This document shows positions 1-8,242 of a stretch of 64,000 bases of DNA, piece after piece (within the stretch, counting starts at the first letter, position 1; every line of letters begins with the position of its first letter). The notes beneath the pieces are model-generated. The model was not told the origin of the DNA and did not search any database. It saw nothing but the letters and a program-made list of their open reading frames with translations. The position numbers and the translations under genes were made by a program. This DNA is from Paenibacillus sp. ACRRY (GTDB lineage: Bacteria; Bacillota; Bacilli; Paenibacillales; Paenibacillaceae), in contig NZ_JAKRNM010000008.1 of assembly GCF_022346995.1 (NCBI RefSeq), positions 146,848 through 210,847 on the forward strand. Reading direction: 5' to 3'.

Positions 1-171
1 CTGTGTTGTACCATGATCTAGGTTTACCTAAAAGGTTAAATTCTTTGCGCTCTCTCCTGAATGGAGTTTAATTGCATTTGAGAATAACTTAAATTAGTGG
101 GAACTCATTTGAAAACGCATACGTAAAAAATAGAGTATGTGACATACATTTATATATTAGGAGAGTTGCTG

Positions 172-1983
172 ATGCAGAAAAATCGCCCAAAAGATCGTGG
201 TTTTCACACGGTAAACAAAGTAATCGCTTGTGTTTTGACACTCGTGCTCGTCATTATCGCATGTGCGGTACCTGTCAACGCGGAAGAAGAACTGATTCAG
301 ACAACACCATCCAGGATTCCTTTAACAGAGTTAGAGAAAACCATTGATTCTTATGTTGAGTCGTATGAGAAGTATACCGCTGCCGTTTCGGTTGTGGCGA
401 TCAAAGATGGCGAATTCATAGTAAATAAAACATATGGCTTTGCGGATATTGAGAATCAGCGAAAGGCAGATACCTCCACTGTATTTGAATGGGCTTCTAT
501 CTCTAAACTGTTGGTCTATACGAGTCTTATGCAGCTTGTCGAACAAGGGAAGCTTGATCTGGAAACGGATATTAGAGAATATCTGCCAGAAGGATTTTTC
601 AAAAAGCTCAAATACGATGAACCGATTACCCTATTGAACCTGATGCATCACAATGCGGGTTGGGAAGATCAAACAGCGACCGAAGTGTATTATTACGACG
701 AGAATAAAGAATATGATTTAGGAGAAACGCTGCGTAAAAATGAGCCGAAACAGATATACAAACCGAATAGCGTCGTCGGTTATTCCAACTATGGCGTTGG
801 TCTAGGTGGTTACATCGTGGAATTGGTAAGTGGCCAACCTTATTATGAATATGTTAATCAACATATATTTAAACCACTGGATATGAACGACACTACGGTT
901 CATCCAACGGGGCAAGATCGTCCAGACCTTGTGCAAAGAAGGAATGAGATTGAAGGGTATACGAAAGATTTGAAGCGGATCCCTGAGAACAGAGTATACG
1001 TAACGTTCTATCCTACAGGGGCAGCCATGGGGACAGCCGAAGATTTAGGGAAATTCCTTGCAGCCCTGATGCCTGTTGATGATAACAGTGTATTATTTGC
1101 CAAGAGAGATAAGTTAGACGAAATGTTGTCAACCAGTCTATATTATGACGGGACTTCGATTCCACGATTTGCGCATGGGTTTGCTGAGATGGAATATTGG
1201 GTACCTACACTGCTTCATGAGGGGAATTTAAAAGGTTTTTCAAGCAAAGTTGTCTTTGATCCAGAATCCAAATTTGGAATGGTGGTCATGACAAACATTG
1301 CGTTTGAGGAAGTCTATTATTATGGACTTATTAGCAAGATTTTCGGTAACAGCACATACGTTAATTCGGTTGCTTCTGAGGGGGGAGGATATTTTCAATC
1401 CGCAAGGCGGCCCGCCTCTAGATTTACCGATTTATTTAGCCTGCTGGATATAACCAAATTTTCAAAAGCGGAGTTAAGTAGTCTTTATAATGTGGTCGAG
1501 CATCATGGCGTTGTTGAGAAAATTTCCTACACTCCTTACATGGATTACTTACCTGTATCGAATCTAAAGGTGAACTTGATTGCAATATCTCTTATTCCCG
1601 TTGCGCTAGCCATCATTTACAGCTTAGTTGCTTTGATCGGTTACATAATCCGGATGCTTCTTTACAAACTTAAAAAACGAGGAGATTCTCCAACCCATCT
1701 TGATAAATATTATCTAGCCATTAATTTCGCAGGTGGGTTGCTCCTTCTTAATCTTTTTATCATCCTTACCAGACTTCCAAGTTATCCTGCTTATTCTTCA
1801 ATACGCATTAATTTAGGGTTTAACCTGCTATATGTAGTTTTGGCAGTGTCGTATCTTGGTTTGCTCATTTACAAATTGCGGAAGAGCAGTTACGCCAAAA
1901 AGCAAAAGGTGATGTATATCATGTCTGGCATCTCGGCTTTCATCTTGGCTGCTTTTGTTGTGGGATGGAATTTGTATGTTTAG
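172..1983 (+). CDS. Membrane-anchored class C beta-lactamase-like serine hydrolase
   Basis: This is a penicillin-binding-protein/beta-lactamase (class C fold) family hydrolase of about 603 residues, probably acting outside the cell. A signal-like hydrophobic stretch near the N terminus is followed by the catalytic domain, with the SxxK nucleophile seen as SISK near residue 109 and the YxN motif as YSN near residue 205. The last 130 residues form four hydrophobic helices that should anchor it in the membrane. The start at 172 is chosen over an upstream in-frame ATG at 139 because AGGAG lies just before it. A strong hairpin follows the gene. The family includes esterases, D-aminopeptidases and peptidoglycan hydrolases, so the substrate cannot be given. 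Confidence 0.8.
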   Translation: MQKNRPKDRGFHTVNKVIACVLTLVLVIIACAVPVNAEEELIQTTPSRIPLTELEKTIDSYVESYEKYTAAVSVVAIKDGEFIVNKTYGFADIENQRKADTSTVFEWASISKLLVYTSLMQLVEQGKLDLETDIREYLPEGFFKKLKYDEPITLLNLMHHNAGWEDQTATEVYYYDENKEYDLGETLRKNEPKQIYKPNSVVGYSNYGVGLGGYIVELVSGQPYYEYVNQHIFKPLDMNDTTVHPTGQDRPDLVQRRNEIEGYTKDLKRIPENRVYVTFYPTGAAMGTAEDLGKFLAALMPVDDNSVLFAKRDKLDEMLSTSLYYDGTSIPRFAHGFAEMEYWVPTLLHEGNLKGFSSKVVFDPESKFGMVVMTNIAFEEVYYYGLISKIFGNSTYVNSVASEGGGYFQSARRPASRFTDLFSLLDITKFSKAELSSLYNVVEHHGVVEKISYTPYMDYLPVSNLKVNLIAISLIPVALAIIYSLVALIGYIIRMLLYKLKKRGDSPTHLDKYYLAINFAGGLLLLNLFIILTRLPSYPAYSSIRINLGFNLLYVVLAVSYLGLLIYKLRKSSYAKKQKVMYIMSGISAFILAAFVVGWNLYV

Positions 1984-2075
1984 AACGGTAACCGATGGTA
2001 TTTCAAGTATTTCAAAGGCTAGAGGATGCCTTCTATGCTTAAGTGATATAATAAGTGGACTAATTATAAAGATGC

Positions 2076-2115
2076 AAAGACAGCAGCTCCTTATCTGGGA
2101 CTGCTGTCTTTGTAT
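2076..2115 (+). terminator. Rho-independent terminator after the serine hydrolase
   Basis: An inverted repeat of about 15 bp (AAAGACAGCAG paired with CTGCTGTCTTT around a TTATCT loop) lies about 90 bp after the hydrolase stop codon. The T-run is weak. Confidence 0.7.
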
Positions 2116-2167
2116 TAGTAAGACAGTTGGCAGCTAGTGTCTCGGAATATTGAAAGGGGAGGCAAGA

Positions 2168-2554
2168 TCATATTATTTTTTTATGTCTCAAAATAAATGT
2201 TTTAATGAAACTGTAAATTACCACTAGAATATTCAATAATAATAGACCTATATATCCATCCGTTAACTTTGTTCTTTCAATCCACTTATTCACTAACTCT
2301 CCCGAGAGAGCTTGTTTTTCTATATATTTGTTTATATCATTTTGATTTATTTCATCCATATGTATAAGTGGAAACTCCATGCTGTTGAGAGAAAAGGCTA
2401 GCGGTGGGTAGAACTCTACCCATTTTTGACCTGTCCATCGATCATACTTATAACGAGAGTCTGCGCTGGATTCAAGACTCTCCCACCTGAGAAAACCCAA
2501 TACGATAAGAATACAGAGTGTGATGACGCTAATTATTAGGCTCTTGTTAATCAA
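2168..2554 (-). CDS. Small hypothetical membrane protein
   Basis: A 128-residue protein with a hydrophobic segment at residues 6-22 and another at about 103-120, so two membrane spans flanking an outside loop of about 80 residues. It begins with TTG, preceded by AAGGATGG. No recognised family. It faces the serine hydrolase and the two genes converge on the hairpin at 2076-2115. Confidence 0.55.
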   Translation of the reverse strand: MINKSLIISVITLCILIVLGFLRWESLESSADSRYKYDRWTGQKWVEFYPPLAFSLNSMEFPLIHMDEINQNDINKYIEKQALSGELVNKWIERTKLTDGYIGLLLLNILVVIYSFIKTFILRHKKII

Positions 2555-2789
2555 ATAAACACCATCCTTATATTTGTATTAATAAAAATACTGTTGTTAT
2601 TCATCTAATATTTCATTATTAAAATTGTAGGACCACAAAGGTCATTTTATTTAGCGTTTAACATAAAATCACTTCATTATCCGTTTCATTCTAGCAAAAT
2701 TTTCCGATATCTGTAAGTGGATTGTTTCATTTCGAATAAAATGCTAACAAGATAAACAACCAATGAAAATCAAAGAACCTTTGCAAAAG

Positions 2790-3176
2790 GCACTTAAAGT
2801 TACAAAGATCAGCCTATTCTTCCGGGCTTCGTGTAGGTGAAGTTGTACGTCTGCGTTGCAGTGATCTGGATATTGAGGGGAAGGGGCAGAAGGATCGGAA
2901 GACGTTTCCTTCAAATCCTGCCTGGGTTATCGTGCAGAAATACATAGCAGAATATAGGCCTAATCGTTGGCTGTTTCCGGGGCAAATTTTTCATCATCTT
3001 ACCGAGCGGAGCATGCACAAGGTTTTTGAAGAAGAAAGACACGTGCAGGAATTGTGAAATAGGTGAGCCATGCATGCCCTTCGCCACTCGTATTCTGGAA
3101 AACGAAATAGATCTAGGATACATTCATCAGCTACTTGGTCATACGAGTACGAACAACGCAGTGATATACGCATGTT
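2790..3176 (+). pseudogene. Decayed tyrosine recombinase (integron-integrase-like), 3' half
   Basis: Two reading frames together give the C-terminal half of a tyrosine recombinase. The first frame reads YSSGLRVGEVVRLRCSDLD with the box I arginine, then GKGQKDR, then WLFPG and HLTERSMHKVFEE. A stop and frameshift follow, then the box II motif HALRHS and a frame reading LGYIHQLLGHTSTNNAVIY. Compared with IntI- and XerD-like enzymes, about a dozen residues are missing between SDLDIE and GKGQKDR, and the N-terminal half is absent. The gene is clearly dead. It lies just upstream of, and in the same direction as, the first cassette region. A matching remnant is at 19384. Confidence 0.8.
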
Positions 3177-3231
3177 AGTACGAAAATTATTCTGCGTAAT
3201 TAAAGCCTGATCAAAGGACATGGGAGATTGA

Positions 3232-3352
3232 GTATTATGCTAACTTCCCCTTTTTCAACGGATTTTTCTTCGCATATGTAATATTTTGGGTTATTATATA
3301 CATAGTTCGGATAATGATAGGATGAGTGGTAATTCACGAAGTACTGTTTAGG
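3232..3352 (+). other. attI-like segment A, downstream of recombinase remnant
   Basis: This segment aligns over about 115 bp with 19565-19690. Shared blocks include GGGTTATNATATAC, TAGTTC and ACGAAGTAC. It ends at GTTTAGG (3346-3352), where the first gene unit begins. Both copies sit just after the 3' end of a decayed tyrosine recombinase. By analogy with integrons I read it as the primary insertion site; this is inference. Confidence 0.6.
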
Positions 3353-3390
3353 TGAAATCCCGTGGGACATAAATTGAGGAGAATTTCAAG

Positions 3391-3792
3391 ATGGATAGAA
3401 CAAATGTAAAAGTCGAATTTAGTATATTTGGAGATCAATTTGACCCCAATATAATTACAAATACATTGTTAATTACTCCTACAAGAATCTGGCTCAAAGG
3501 CGATCCTATACGAAGAGATTTAGTTCGTAAAGAAACGTGTTGGGAGCTAGAGACAGAGTATGAAGAATCTTTGAATATCAATGATCAGATTAATAAGGTT
3601 AAAAATTTGATTCAGGATAAAAAAGACAAAGTGATAAGATTAATAAGAGAGAACAATCTTGAATGTAAGTTTGAAGTGGTAGTTAATATTGAGAATAATG
3701 TAAAGCCAGCCATGTATCTTAATAAAGAAACTATAAAGTTCATATATGATTTAGGGGCAGAAATTGATTTTGACTTATACATTTATAGCTAA
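3391..3792 (+). CDS. DUF4279-like protein, first cassette of array 1
   Basis: A 133-residue soluble protein resembling the DUF4279 family of small proteins of unknown function. The N terminus (VKVEFSIFGDQFDP) and the GDPIRRD and CWELETEY stretches are the parts I recognise. GAGGAG lies 8 bp before the ATG. It starts about 40 bp after attI-like segment A and is followed by an attC-like remnant, so it is probably the first surviving cassette. No function can be assigned. Confidence 0.65.
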   Translation: MDRTNVKVEFSIFGDQFDPNIITNTLLITPTRIWLKGDPIRRDLVRKETCWELETEYEESLNINDQINKVKNLIQDKKDKVIRLIRENNLECKFEVVVNIENNVKPAMYLNKETIKFIYDLGAEIDFDLYIYS

Positions 3793-3826
3793 GAACCGAC
3801 GATAGTAGACTCAAAGAGTAGTAGAC

Positions 3827-3904
3827 ATCACCTAACATAATATTTGCGCTGCGGACATTCGTCCTGGGTCCGGCATTAGCCGGACACCTTAGAGAAGTTG
3901 GTCC
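3827..3904 (+). repeat. attC-like element, truncated (array 1)
   Basis: The left half CCTAACATAATATTTGCGCT followed by GCGGACATTCGTCC matches the left arms of the array 2 sites. The right half is short and lacks a clear GTTA core. Its ATTTGCG inner box is shared with the remnant at 56265. Confidence 0.6.
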
Positions 3905-4666
3905 ATGAAAACAAAAATAGTAGTTCATGAATACAGAACCTTATATAAACTGGCGGAAGTAGTGGTTAAAATAAAAAAGATATTTGGTCTAATAGGTTTA
4001 ATTATTACACTAATAATGGTTATTCACCTTGTCTTTTATGGAGTAGCCAGACAACAAGCAATAGGTTATCTCGAAAACAAATATTATGAAAAGGATATGA
4101 AAATTGGTTGGCCGAGCCAGAGTATTTTTAATAATATCTTTGATGGATGGTATACAGTTCCGGTATATACTCAAAATAAACAACAAAAAATTAAGTTCAA
4201 TGTTGATCTAAATATGTTTATTGGTGTAAGGGATGATGACTTTTTGTTTTGGGCATTACTAGCTGATGCTGAAGATCAGTTCAATGCTAAAGTTCAAGAA
4301 AGTATCCCTACGGCTAAAGCCGATGTTCTTCATCAATCAATTGACGAAGATGCGTATTATCAAGAGTTTGGCAAAGAAAATATTCAATATGTTCACAATA
4401 GTATCGGAGATCAAGTACTGGTTGTTCATATAAGTTGGTCAGGTGAAAGTAAATTATCACAGGAAGATTTTGCTGGAAAGTGCTCTGAAGTTGGTGTGAA
4501 TTTTCTATCAACTTATCCGGTTTATAAATTGGAATTTTCATATACTTATCAGGACAATGAAAAAATGTATACAGCCACTGAAAATAACAGTGATAAATTT
4601 GAGAATATCTCAAAAGATCATCTATATGAAGAACTTTTTACGAATGTACATATCAATGAATTTTGA
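3905..4666 (+). CDS. Hypothetical membrane-anchored protein (YfjL-like)
   Basis: A 253-residue protein with one membrane span at about residues 26-50 (FGLIGLIITLIMVIHLVFYG) and a long extracellular C-terminal domain rich in acidic and aromatic residues. The general plan resembles YfjL-type proteins of Bacillus, but the match is weak. The start is uncertain: ATG at 3905 has only AGAGAAG upstream, and GTG at 3965, nearer the membrane span, is an alternative. The first 15 codons resemble a short frame beginning at the stop codon of this gene (4663-4764), as if the 5' end had been duplicated. It follows an attC-like remnant and may be a former cassette. Confidence 0.6.
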   Translation: MKTKIVVHEYRTLYKLAEVVVKIKKIFGLIGLIITLIMVIHLVFYGVARQQAIGYLENKYYEKDMKIGWPSQSIFNNIFDGWYTVPVYTQNKQQKIKFNVDLNMFIGVRDDDFLFWALLADAEDQFNAKVQESIPTAKADVLHQSIDEDAYYQEFGKENIQYVHNSIGDQVLVVHISWSGESKLSQEDFAGKCSEVGVNFLSTYPVYKLEFSYTYQDNEKMYTATENNSDKFENISKDHLYEELFTNVHINEF

Positions 4667-4764
4667 AATTGAAGTTAATAACTGTTCATGAAGTTACAAG
4701 TCTTTATAATCTATCTCTAAGTAAAAGTCCTTTCTCCCTACACTCAGTCCAAGTAGAAGGTTAG
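4663..4764 (+). pseudogene. Short frame resembling the start of the upstream gene
   Basis: A TTG overlapping the upstream stop opens a 33-codon frame beginning KLKLITVHEVTSLYNL. The N terminus of the 3905 gene reads KTKIVVHEYRTLYKL. The similarity suggests a decayed duplicate or two genes that shared a 5' end. The rest of the gap up to 4901 shows nothing recognisable. Confidence 0.35.
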
Positions 4765-4900
4765 AAGGGATTCGGTGAGACATTTTAGAAGTAAGGAAGC
4801 CTATTCAGTCTGAGGCAAGGTTAGACTTTGTTATGCTGATCTCAGGGTGCGAGATGTCAAAGGCAAGCTATTCATAGATCAGAGATAAGGTGGTCAAAGA

Positions 4901-5197
4901 ATGGAAGCTAAAATGTTGTTTGGCGTGGGGTTAGTCATCGATACACCGGAATTCGGAACCATCGTTATGGGGGCCAATGAAGGGTTGGATAAACAACTTC
5001 CGTCAACAATCAAAGAGATGATCGGTGACCAGATTATCATAAAAAAAATGGACGGGGAAGAGCAAGTGTATGGAGTCGTTTCTATTCAAATTAATCATTC
5101 TATAGCCGGCAAAAAGAATATTGGTATATGTTTGGGGAAAGAAATATTCCCAGAAGAAGTACCAGCTGGTTCAATCGTCTACTGTATCCATGATTGA
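4901..5197 (+). CDS. Small hypothetical protein
   Basis: A 98-residue soluble protein with no signal or membrane segment. It alternates hydrophobic and glycine-containing strands (GVGLVIDTPEFGTIVMG, GVVSIQINHSIAGKKNIGICLG), suggesting a small beta-barrel. AAGGTGG precedes the ATG. No family recognised. It lies between two parts of array 1, and no attC-like site closes it; a bidirectional terminator follows. Confidence 0.5.
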   Translation: MEAKMLFGVGLVIDTPEFGTIVMGANEGLDKQLPSTIKEMIGDQIIIKKMDGEEQVYGVVSIQINHSIAGKKNIGICLGKEIFPEEVPAGSIVYCIHD

Positions 5198-5323
5198 TCA
5201 GTAGTGTATGCTTTGGTGTAGCTATATGTAGTGGCAATTTCTTATTGAACTGGCTGTGCTCATCTTTACTTTTATTCCGGTTCGAGGAAACAAAACAACT
5301 GGTGGCGTATGTAGGATCTGTAA

Positions 5324-5361
5324 GTATCAAAAACCCGACATAAATTGCGGGTTTTTGATAC
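5324..5361. terminator. Bidirectional terminator
   Basis: A 14-bp perfect stem (GTATCAAAAACCCG with its complement) lies between two converging genes and carries T-runs in both directions. Confidence 0.8.
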
Positions 5362-5385
5362 TTTATTGTTGGGAGATGAAAGGCG

Positions 5386-6093
5386 CTACCCAGTAAATTC
5401 CTGGACCCATGTGTTGTTATAATAAGCAATACCGATATGAGTATAACTATTATTCAGTATATTTGCTTTGTGGCCGGGACTGTTCATCCACTCCTTCATA
5501 ACCTGGGCAGGGGTGGTTTGCCCTTTTGCAATGTTTTCTCCAGCGGTATTATATGTTATCCCGAATTCCTTCATCATATCGAAGGGGGATCCATGTGTTG
5601 GCGAATTATGATCAAAGTAACTGTTGTTGTACATGTCCTGTGCCTTGACCATAGCCACTTTTGACAATTCTTCATTCCTACTCAAGGAACTTAATCCCGT
5701 TTTGGCCCTTTCTTGATTGACCAGATCCAGAACCTGCTGCTCAAAATCTGTTTTATCCGTAGTATTTTTTTTACCTTCCTGTACTTGTCCTGTTGGCTCC
5801 TTATTTTCAGGATTTCCTGCAGGTTCCTGGTTTACTGGATTTCCATCCGGTGTTCGAATCAGATCCAACAAATCCAATGGAATTCCATTTTGGGCTTCTT
5901 TTGTTGTAATAGATCTCTCTTGCCAAGATGTAGCTGTTGATGATGCCTGTGTGTGGACAGAGTTTGGTGCAGCAGCATGCTGATGAATTGAAATTTGTTT
6001 TTGCTCAGGAGTCACTTGTTTTTGCATCATATTGTTATGGGACGAACAGCCTGCCACCAATAATAATATTGTTATAACGAAAAACTTTGCCAT
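5386..6093 (-). CDS. CAP/SCP-domain lipoprotein
   Basis: A 235-residue secreted lipoprotein with lipobox LVAGC near residue 15 and a low-complexity linker with the repeats NPVNQEPAGNPENKEPTG. A C-terminal CAP (SCP/PR1) domain starts at about residue 118. The domain shows LVNQERAKTGL, the helix with KAQDMYNNSYFDHNSPTHG, GENIAKG and WMNSPGHKANIL, with the usual histidine and glutamate pairs (FDH, GEN, PGH). It ends at about the usual place after IGIAYY...WVQEF. AGGAGG precedes the ATG. It is transcribed against array 1 and interrupts it. The family is common in spore-forming Bacillota (YkwD-like); the substrate is unknown. Confidence 0.88.
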   Translation of the reverse strand: MAKFFVITILLLVAGCSSHNNMMQKQVTPEQKQISIHQHAAAPNSVHTQASSTATSWQERSITTKEAQNGIPLDLLDLIRTPDGNPVNQEPAGNPENKEPTGQVQEGKKNTTDKTDFEQQVLDLVNQERAKTGLSSLSRNEELSKVAMVKAQDMYNNSYFDHNSPTHGSPFDMMKEFGITYNTAGENIAKGQTTPAQVMKEWMNSPGHKANILNNSYTHIGIAYYNNTWVQEFTG

Positions 6094-6562
6094 TTGCCAA
6101 CCTCCTAGATCCGTTAGTTAATGAAGTTCCCGGATTTATGTTTTCCTGCATGCCATTTACTTATTCCTAATATGGTTCTCTCCTTATCCAGTACTTTTTT
6201 ATGATCGATACCATTTAGATCGCCTTGTCTTTTTTTGTGTCTCGAGGAAAGCAAAGCGTGCTGCGAATGGTTATGGATAAAGGAGGCCATATCGGATCAT
6301 AAATGCATCACGGGATGAATGTTATCTATTTCAATGGGATTCCTGATGATTGGAGTATTTCGATGGATAATTGGAAGAATCTATTCAAACTAATTTAACT
6401 CATTCATTATTGCTGTGAGATACAGTGTACTTTTCGAAGTCCTGCTTAACTAAACGCCTCCGTTGGTGGGACAGACAATTTTATAGAGTATAAACCATAT
6501 GCTGCATCATATAAAACAAACTGAAAGCTAGTATTTGATAAATCGATGAAGTCAGCAACTGC
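6094..6562. other. Gene-poor gap in array 1
   Basis: This stretch holds the promoter region of the CAP gene on the minus strand and no convincing gene. A 31-codon frame at 6303-6398 (+) reads MNVIYFNGIPDDWSISMDNW and may be a fragment of a lost gene. Confidence 0.4.
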
Positions 6563-6812
6563 GTTTAACACAGTATTCAAGCTGCGGGGCTATCGCCCCT
6601 TGATTGACAGATGTATAATCATGGAAGAAATCACGCTGCGGGCCTGATAAGGCCATGGGTCGACCGGAACAAGAGAAGCAGATTCATAACGAGGCGAAAT
6701 TCAGTAGAAAGGAAGCGGAATCAGGCGACAACCACTGAGAGGCAAGTCCTGACGGACCCAGTCGCTACGCTCCTTTAAGCCTCTCGGATTCGTGAATACA
6801 GCAACGTTATCT
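6563..6812 (+). repeat. Composite attC-like element (array 1)
   Basis: Left core GTTTAAC (6563-6569) and right core GTTATCT (6806-6812), with inner box CGTGAAT at 6791. It is longer than the others because two left arms are fused. The first is the type A arm, with GACAGATGTATAATCATGGA. A second arm then begins ATCACGCTGCGGGCC and continues as type B with the distal arm AGCCTCTCGGATTCGTGAAT. Confidence 0.75.
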
Positions 6813-6860
6813 GAAATAAGGACAAATATGTAATATCAAAATCTAGGAGTTTGATTCGAC

Positions 6861-7172
6861 ATGGAGAACTCAAATTTAAAAGATCTTATTGAAAAATACC
6901 TGAGCACATATAACACGTTTAACATTGATGGAATAATAGGAGTTTTGAATGAAAATATTCATTTTCGAAACATTGAAGTGAATTCGGAAACAAAGGGGAT
7001 TCAGGAATTTCGCACATTAGCAGAGCAGTCAATTCAGGTATTTTCTCAAAGGCGTCAAGTAATAAAGAACATTATTTTCGCAGGAGATAAAGCAGAGGCT
7101 TCCGGACATACTTGGCATACGCCAAGCGTCGTTAATGCGGAAACGTTAGCCCGAAAGAAGTTCTTAATTTAG
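6861..7172 (+). pseudogene. SnoaL/NTF2-like protein, 3' end replaced by attC sequence
   Basis: The first 80 or so residues (LKDLIEKYLSTYNTFNIDGIIG, then VNSETKGIQEFRTLAEQS) are the N-terminal part of a SnoaL-like/NTF2-like cone fold, a group that includes small hydrolases, isomerases and stress proteins. The final strands are missing. From about 7120 the reading frame runs into CGTTAATGCGGAAACGTTAG, which matches the right end of the attC-like sites, so the last dozen codons are not native. AGGAG precedes the ATG at 6861. The gene was probably truncated by deletion or recombination between its body and its attC. Confidence 0.65.
7126..7151 (+). repeat. attC-like right-end remnant
   Basis: The sequence CGTTAATGCGGAAACGTTAG ending in core GTTAGCC (7145-7151) corresponds to the inner box plus right core of other sites (CGTGAATAC...AACGTTA). 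The left arm is gone. Confidence 0.5.
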
Positions 7173-7183
7173 GAGGAATCAAT

Positions 7184-7936
7184 ATGATACTAGAAAAAGT
7201 TATAGATAGAATTGAAATACAAAGTGAATATAAGGATTTGGTTGATAAGTATATAGATCAGATCCTTACCGAATTTAAAGGTAAGATTCATAGCGTTTAT
7301 ATGTGTGGCTCGATTCCCAAAGGAACTGCTAAACCTTTTAAGTCAGATGCGGACTTTACTATTGTCTGTGCAAATCCCGAAGATATTGATTACGAAAGAT
7401 TGACAAATATTAAAGACAGGCTTTTGAAAGAATATCCAATAGTCACTAAGATTGATACGATCATTTGCTCAATTGACGATGTGTTAAATAAACCGAATGA
7501 GTGGGGTTTTTGGGTTAAGATCATCTGTGTTTGCGTATATGGCAATGATATTGGTGAAAAAGTACCACCGATCATTATTTCTCCAGCGTTCATTCTAGAC
7601 TTAAATACAGAGACCAAGGAAGAAGTAGATCGTATACGTCGTTCACTTTCTACTGCTAGTGATGACACGCTGAAAACCAGATATATTAAAGGGTATTCGA
7701 AGAGATTAATTCGTGCATTATACTCTTTGGTTATAGTAGATACAGGTGTATGGCAAGATGACATTATTGAGATGAAGAATGCCATAATAAAGTATTGCGA
7801 GATTGACTCCGCTTTAGTTGAGGATCTGTATGCTTGTTACTTGGATAGTGATGTACTTGTTGAAGAGTTTCTGGGAATTGCAGATGAAGTCTATAGCTAT
7901 TTTGAGAACGATCTAAATGCAATGAGAAAATTATAA
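7184..7936 (+). CDS. Nucleotidyltransferase-domain protein (aminoglycoside adenylyltransferase-like)
   Basis: A 250-residue protein with the polymerase-beta-type nucleotidyltransferase signature: GS at residues 42-43 (CGSIPKGTAKPFKSDADF) and the metal-binding DxD at 55-57. A third acidic residue probably lies in KIDTIIC near residue 90. The C-terminal half is helical, as in enzymes that adenylylate aminoglycosides or other small molecules. AGGAGG is 6 bp before the ATG. It begins just after an attC-like core, as expected for a cassette gene, but no attC follows it. The substrate cannot be told from sequence; antibiotic resistance is possible but not shown. Confidence 0.75.
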   Translation: MILEKVIDRIEIQSEYKDLVDKYIDQILTEFKGKIHSVYMCGSIPKGTAKPFKSDADFTIVCANPEDIDYERLTNIKDRLLKEYPIVTKIDTIICSIDDVLNKPNEWGFWVKIICVCVYGNDIGEKVPPIIISPAFILDLNTETKEEVDRIRRSLSTASDDTLKTRYIKGYSKRLIRALYSLVIVDTGVWQDDIIEMKNAIIKYCEIDSALVEDLYACYLDSDVLVEEFLGIADEVYSYFENDLNAMRKL

Positions 7937-8242
7937 AGCAGTTTACAAGTTGCGTTATCGGTACGGCTCGATACTCGACTCAGCATCTAAGTGGACTAAG
8001 CCGAGTATGCAATAAATTTCATAGTTGGCCACGAACTCACTTGGTTACTTATCATAGCGAGGGTTATACTAATATATAATGAAAGCTATCTTAGGCTGCT
8101 TCGTTATGCCGCGCATCATAGCCTGGTTTTAACAAGCTCTTACGAAGAGAAGCTCCATCTGGATGAAATGATCTATTACAGATATAGATTACGTACAGAT
8201 ACAATAGGAGCAGCATGAATTGAACAAAAAAGTGGTGGTTGA
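7937..8242. other. Gap with a coding remnant
   Basis: No gene. In one plus frame, 8078-8218, the sequence reads SYLRLLRYAAHHSLVLTSSY and then YEEKLHLDEMIYYRYRLRT before a stop. This looks like the C-terminal end of a lost protein, perhaps a regulator's effector-binding domain. No clear attC-like site is visible. Confidence 0.35.

Larger units (their letters stand above)
2790..7151 (+). mobile_element. Integron-like cassette array 1 (eroded)
   Basis: It consists of a recombinase remnant, attI-like segment A, a DUF4279 cassette, a truncated attC-like site, hypothetical genes, an inserted CAP-lipoprotein gene on the minus strand, a composite attC-like site and a truncated SnoaL cassette. The order matches array 2 but most sites are damaged. 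The nucleotidyltransferase gene at 7184 probably belongs to it as well. Confidence 0.65.

Noticed and set aside
2994..3221. Minus-strand open frames in the recombinase remnant.
   Set aside because: The plus-strand frames carry the recognisable recombinase motifs; the minus-strand frames are shadows.
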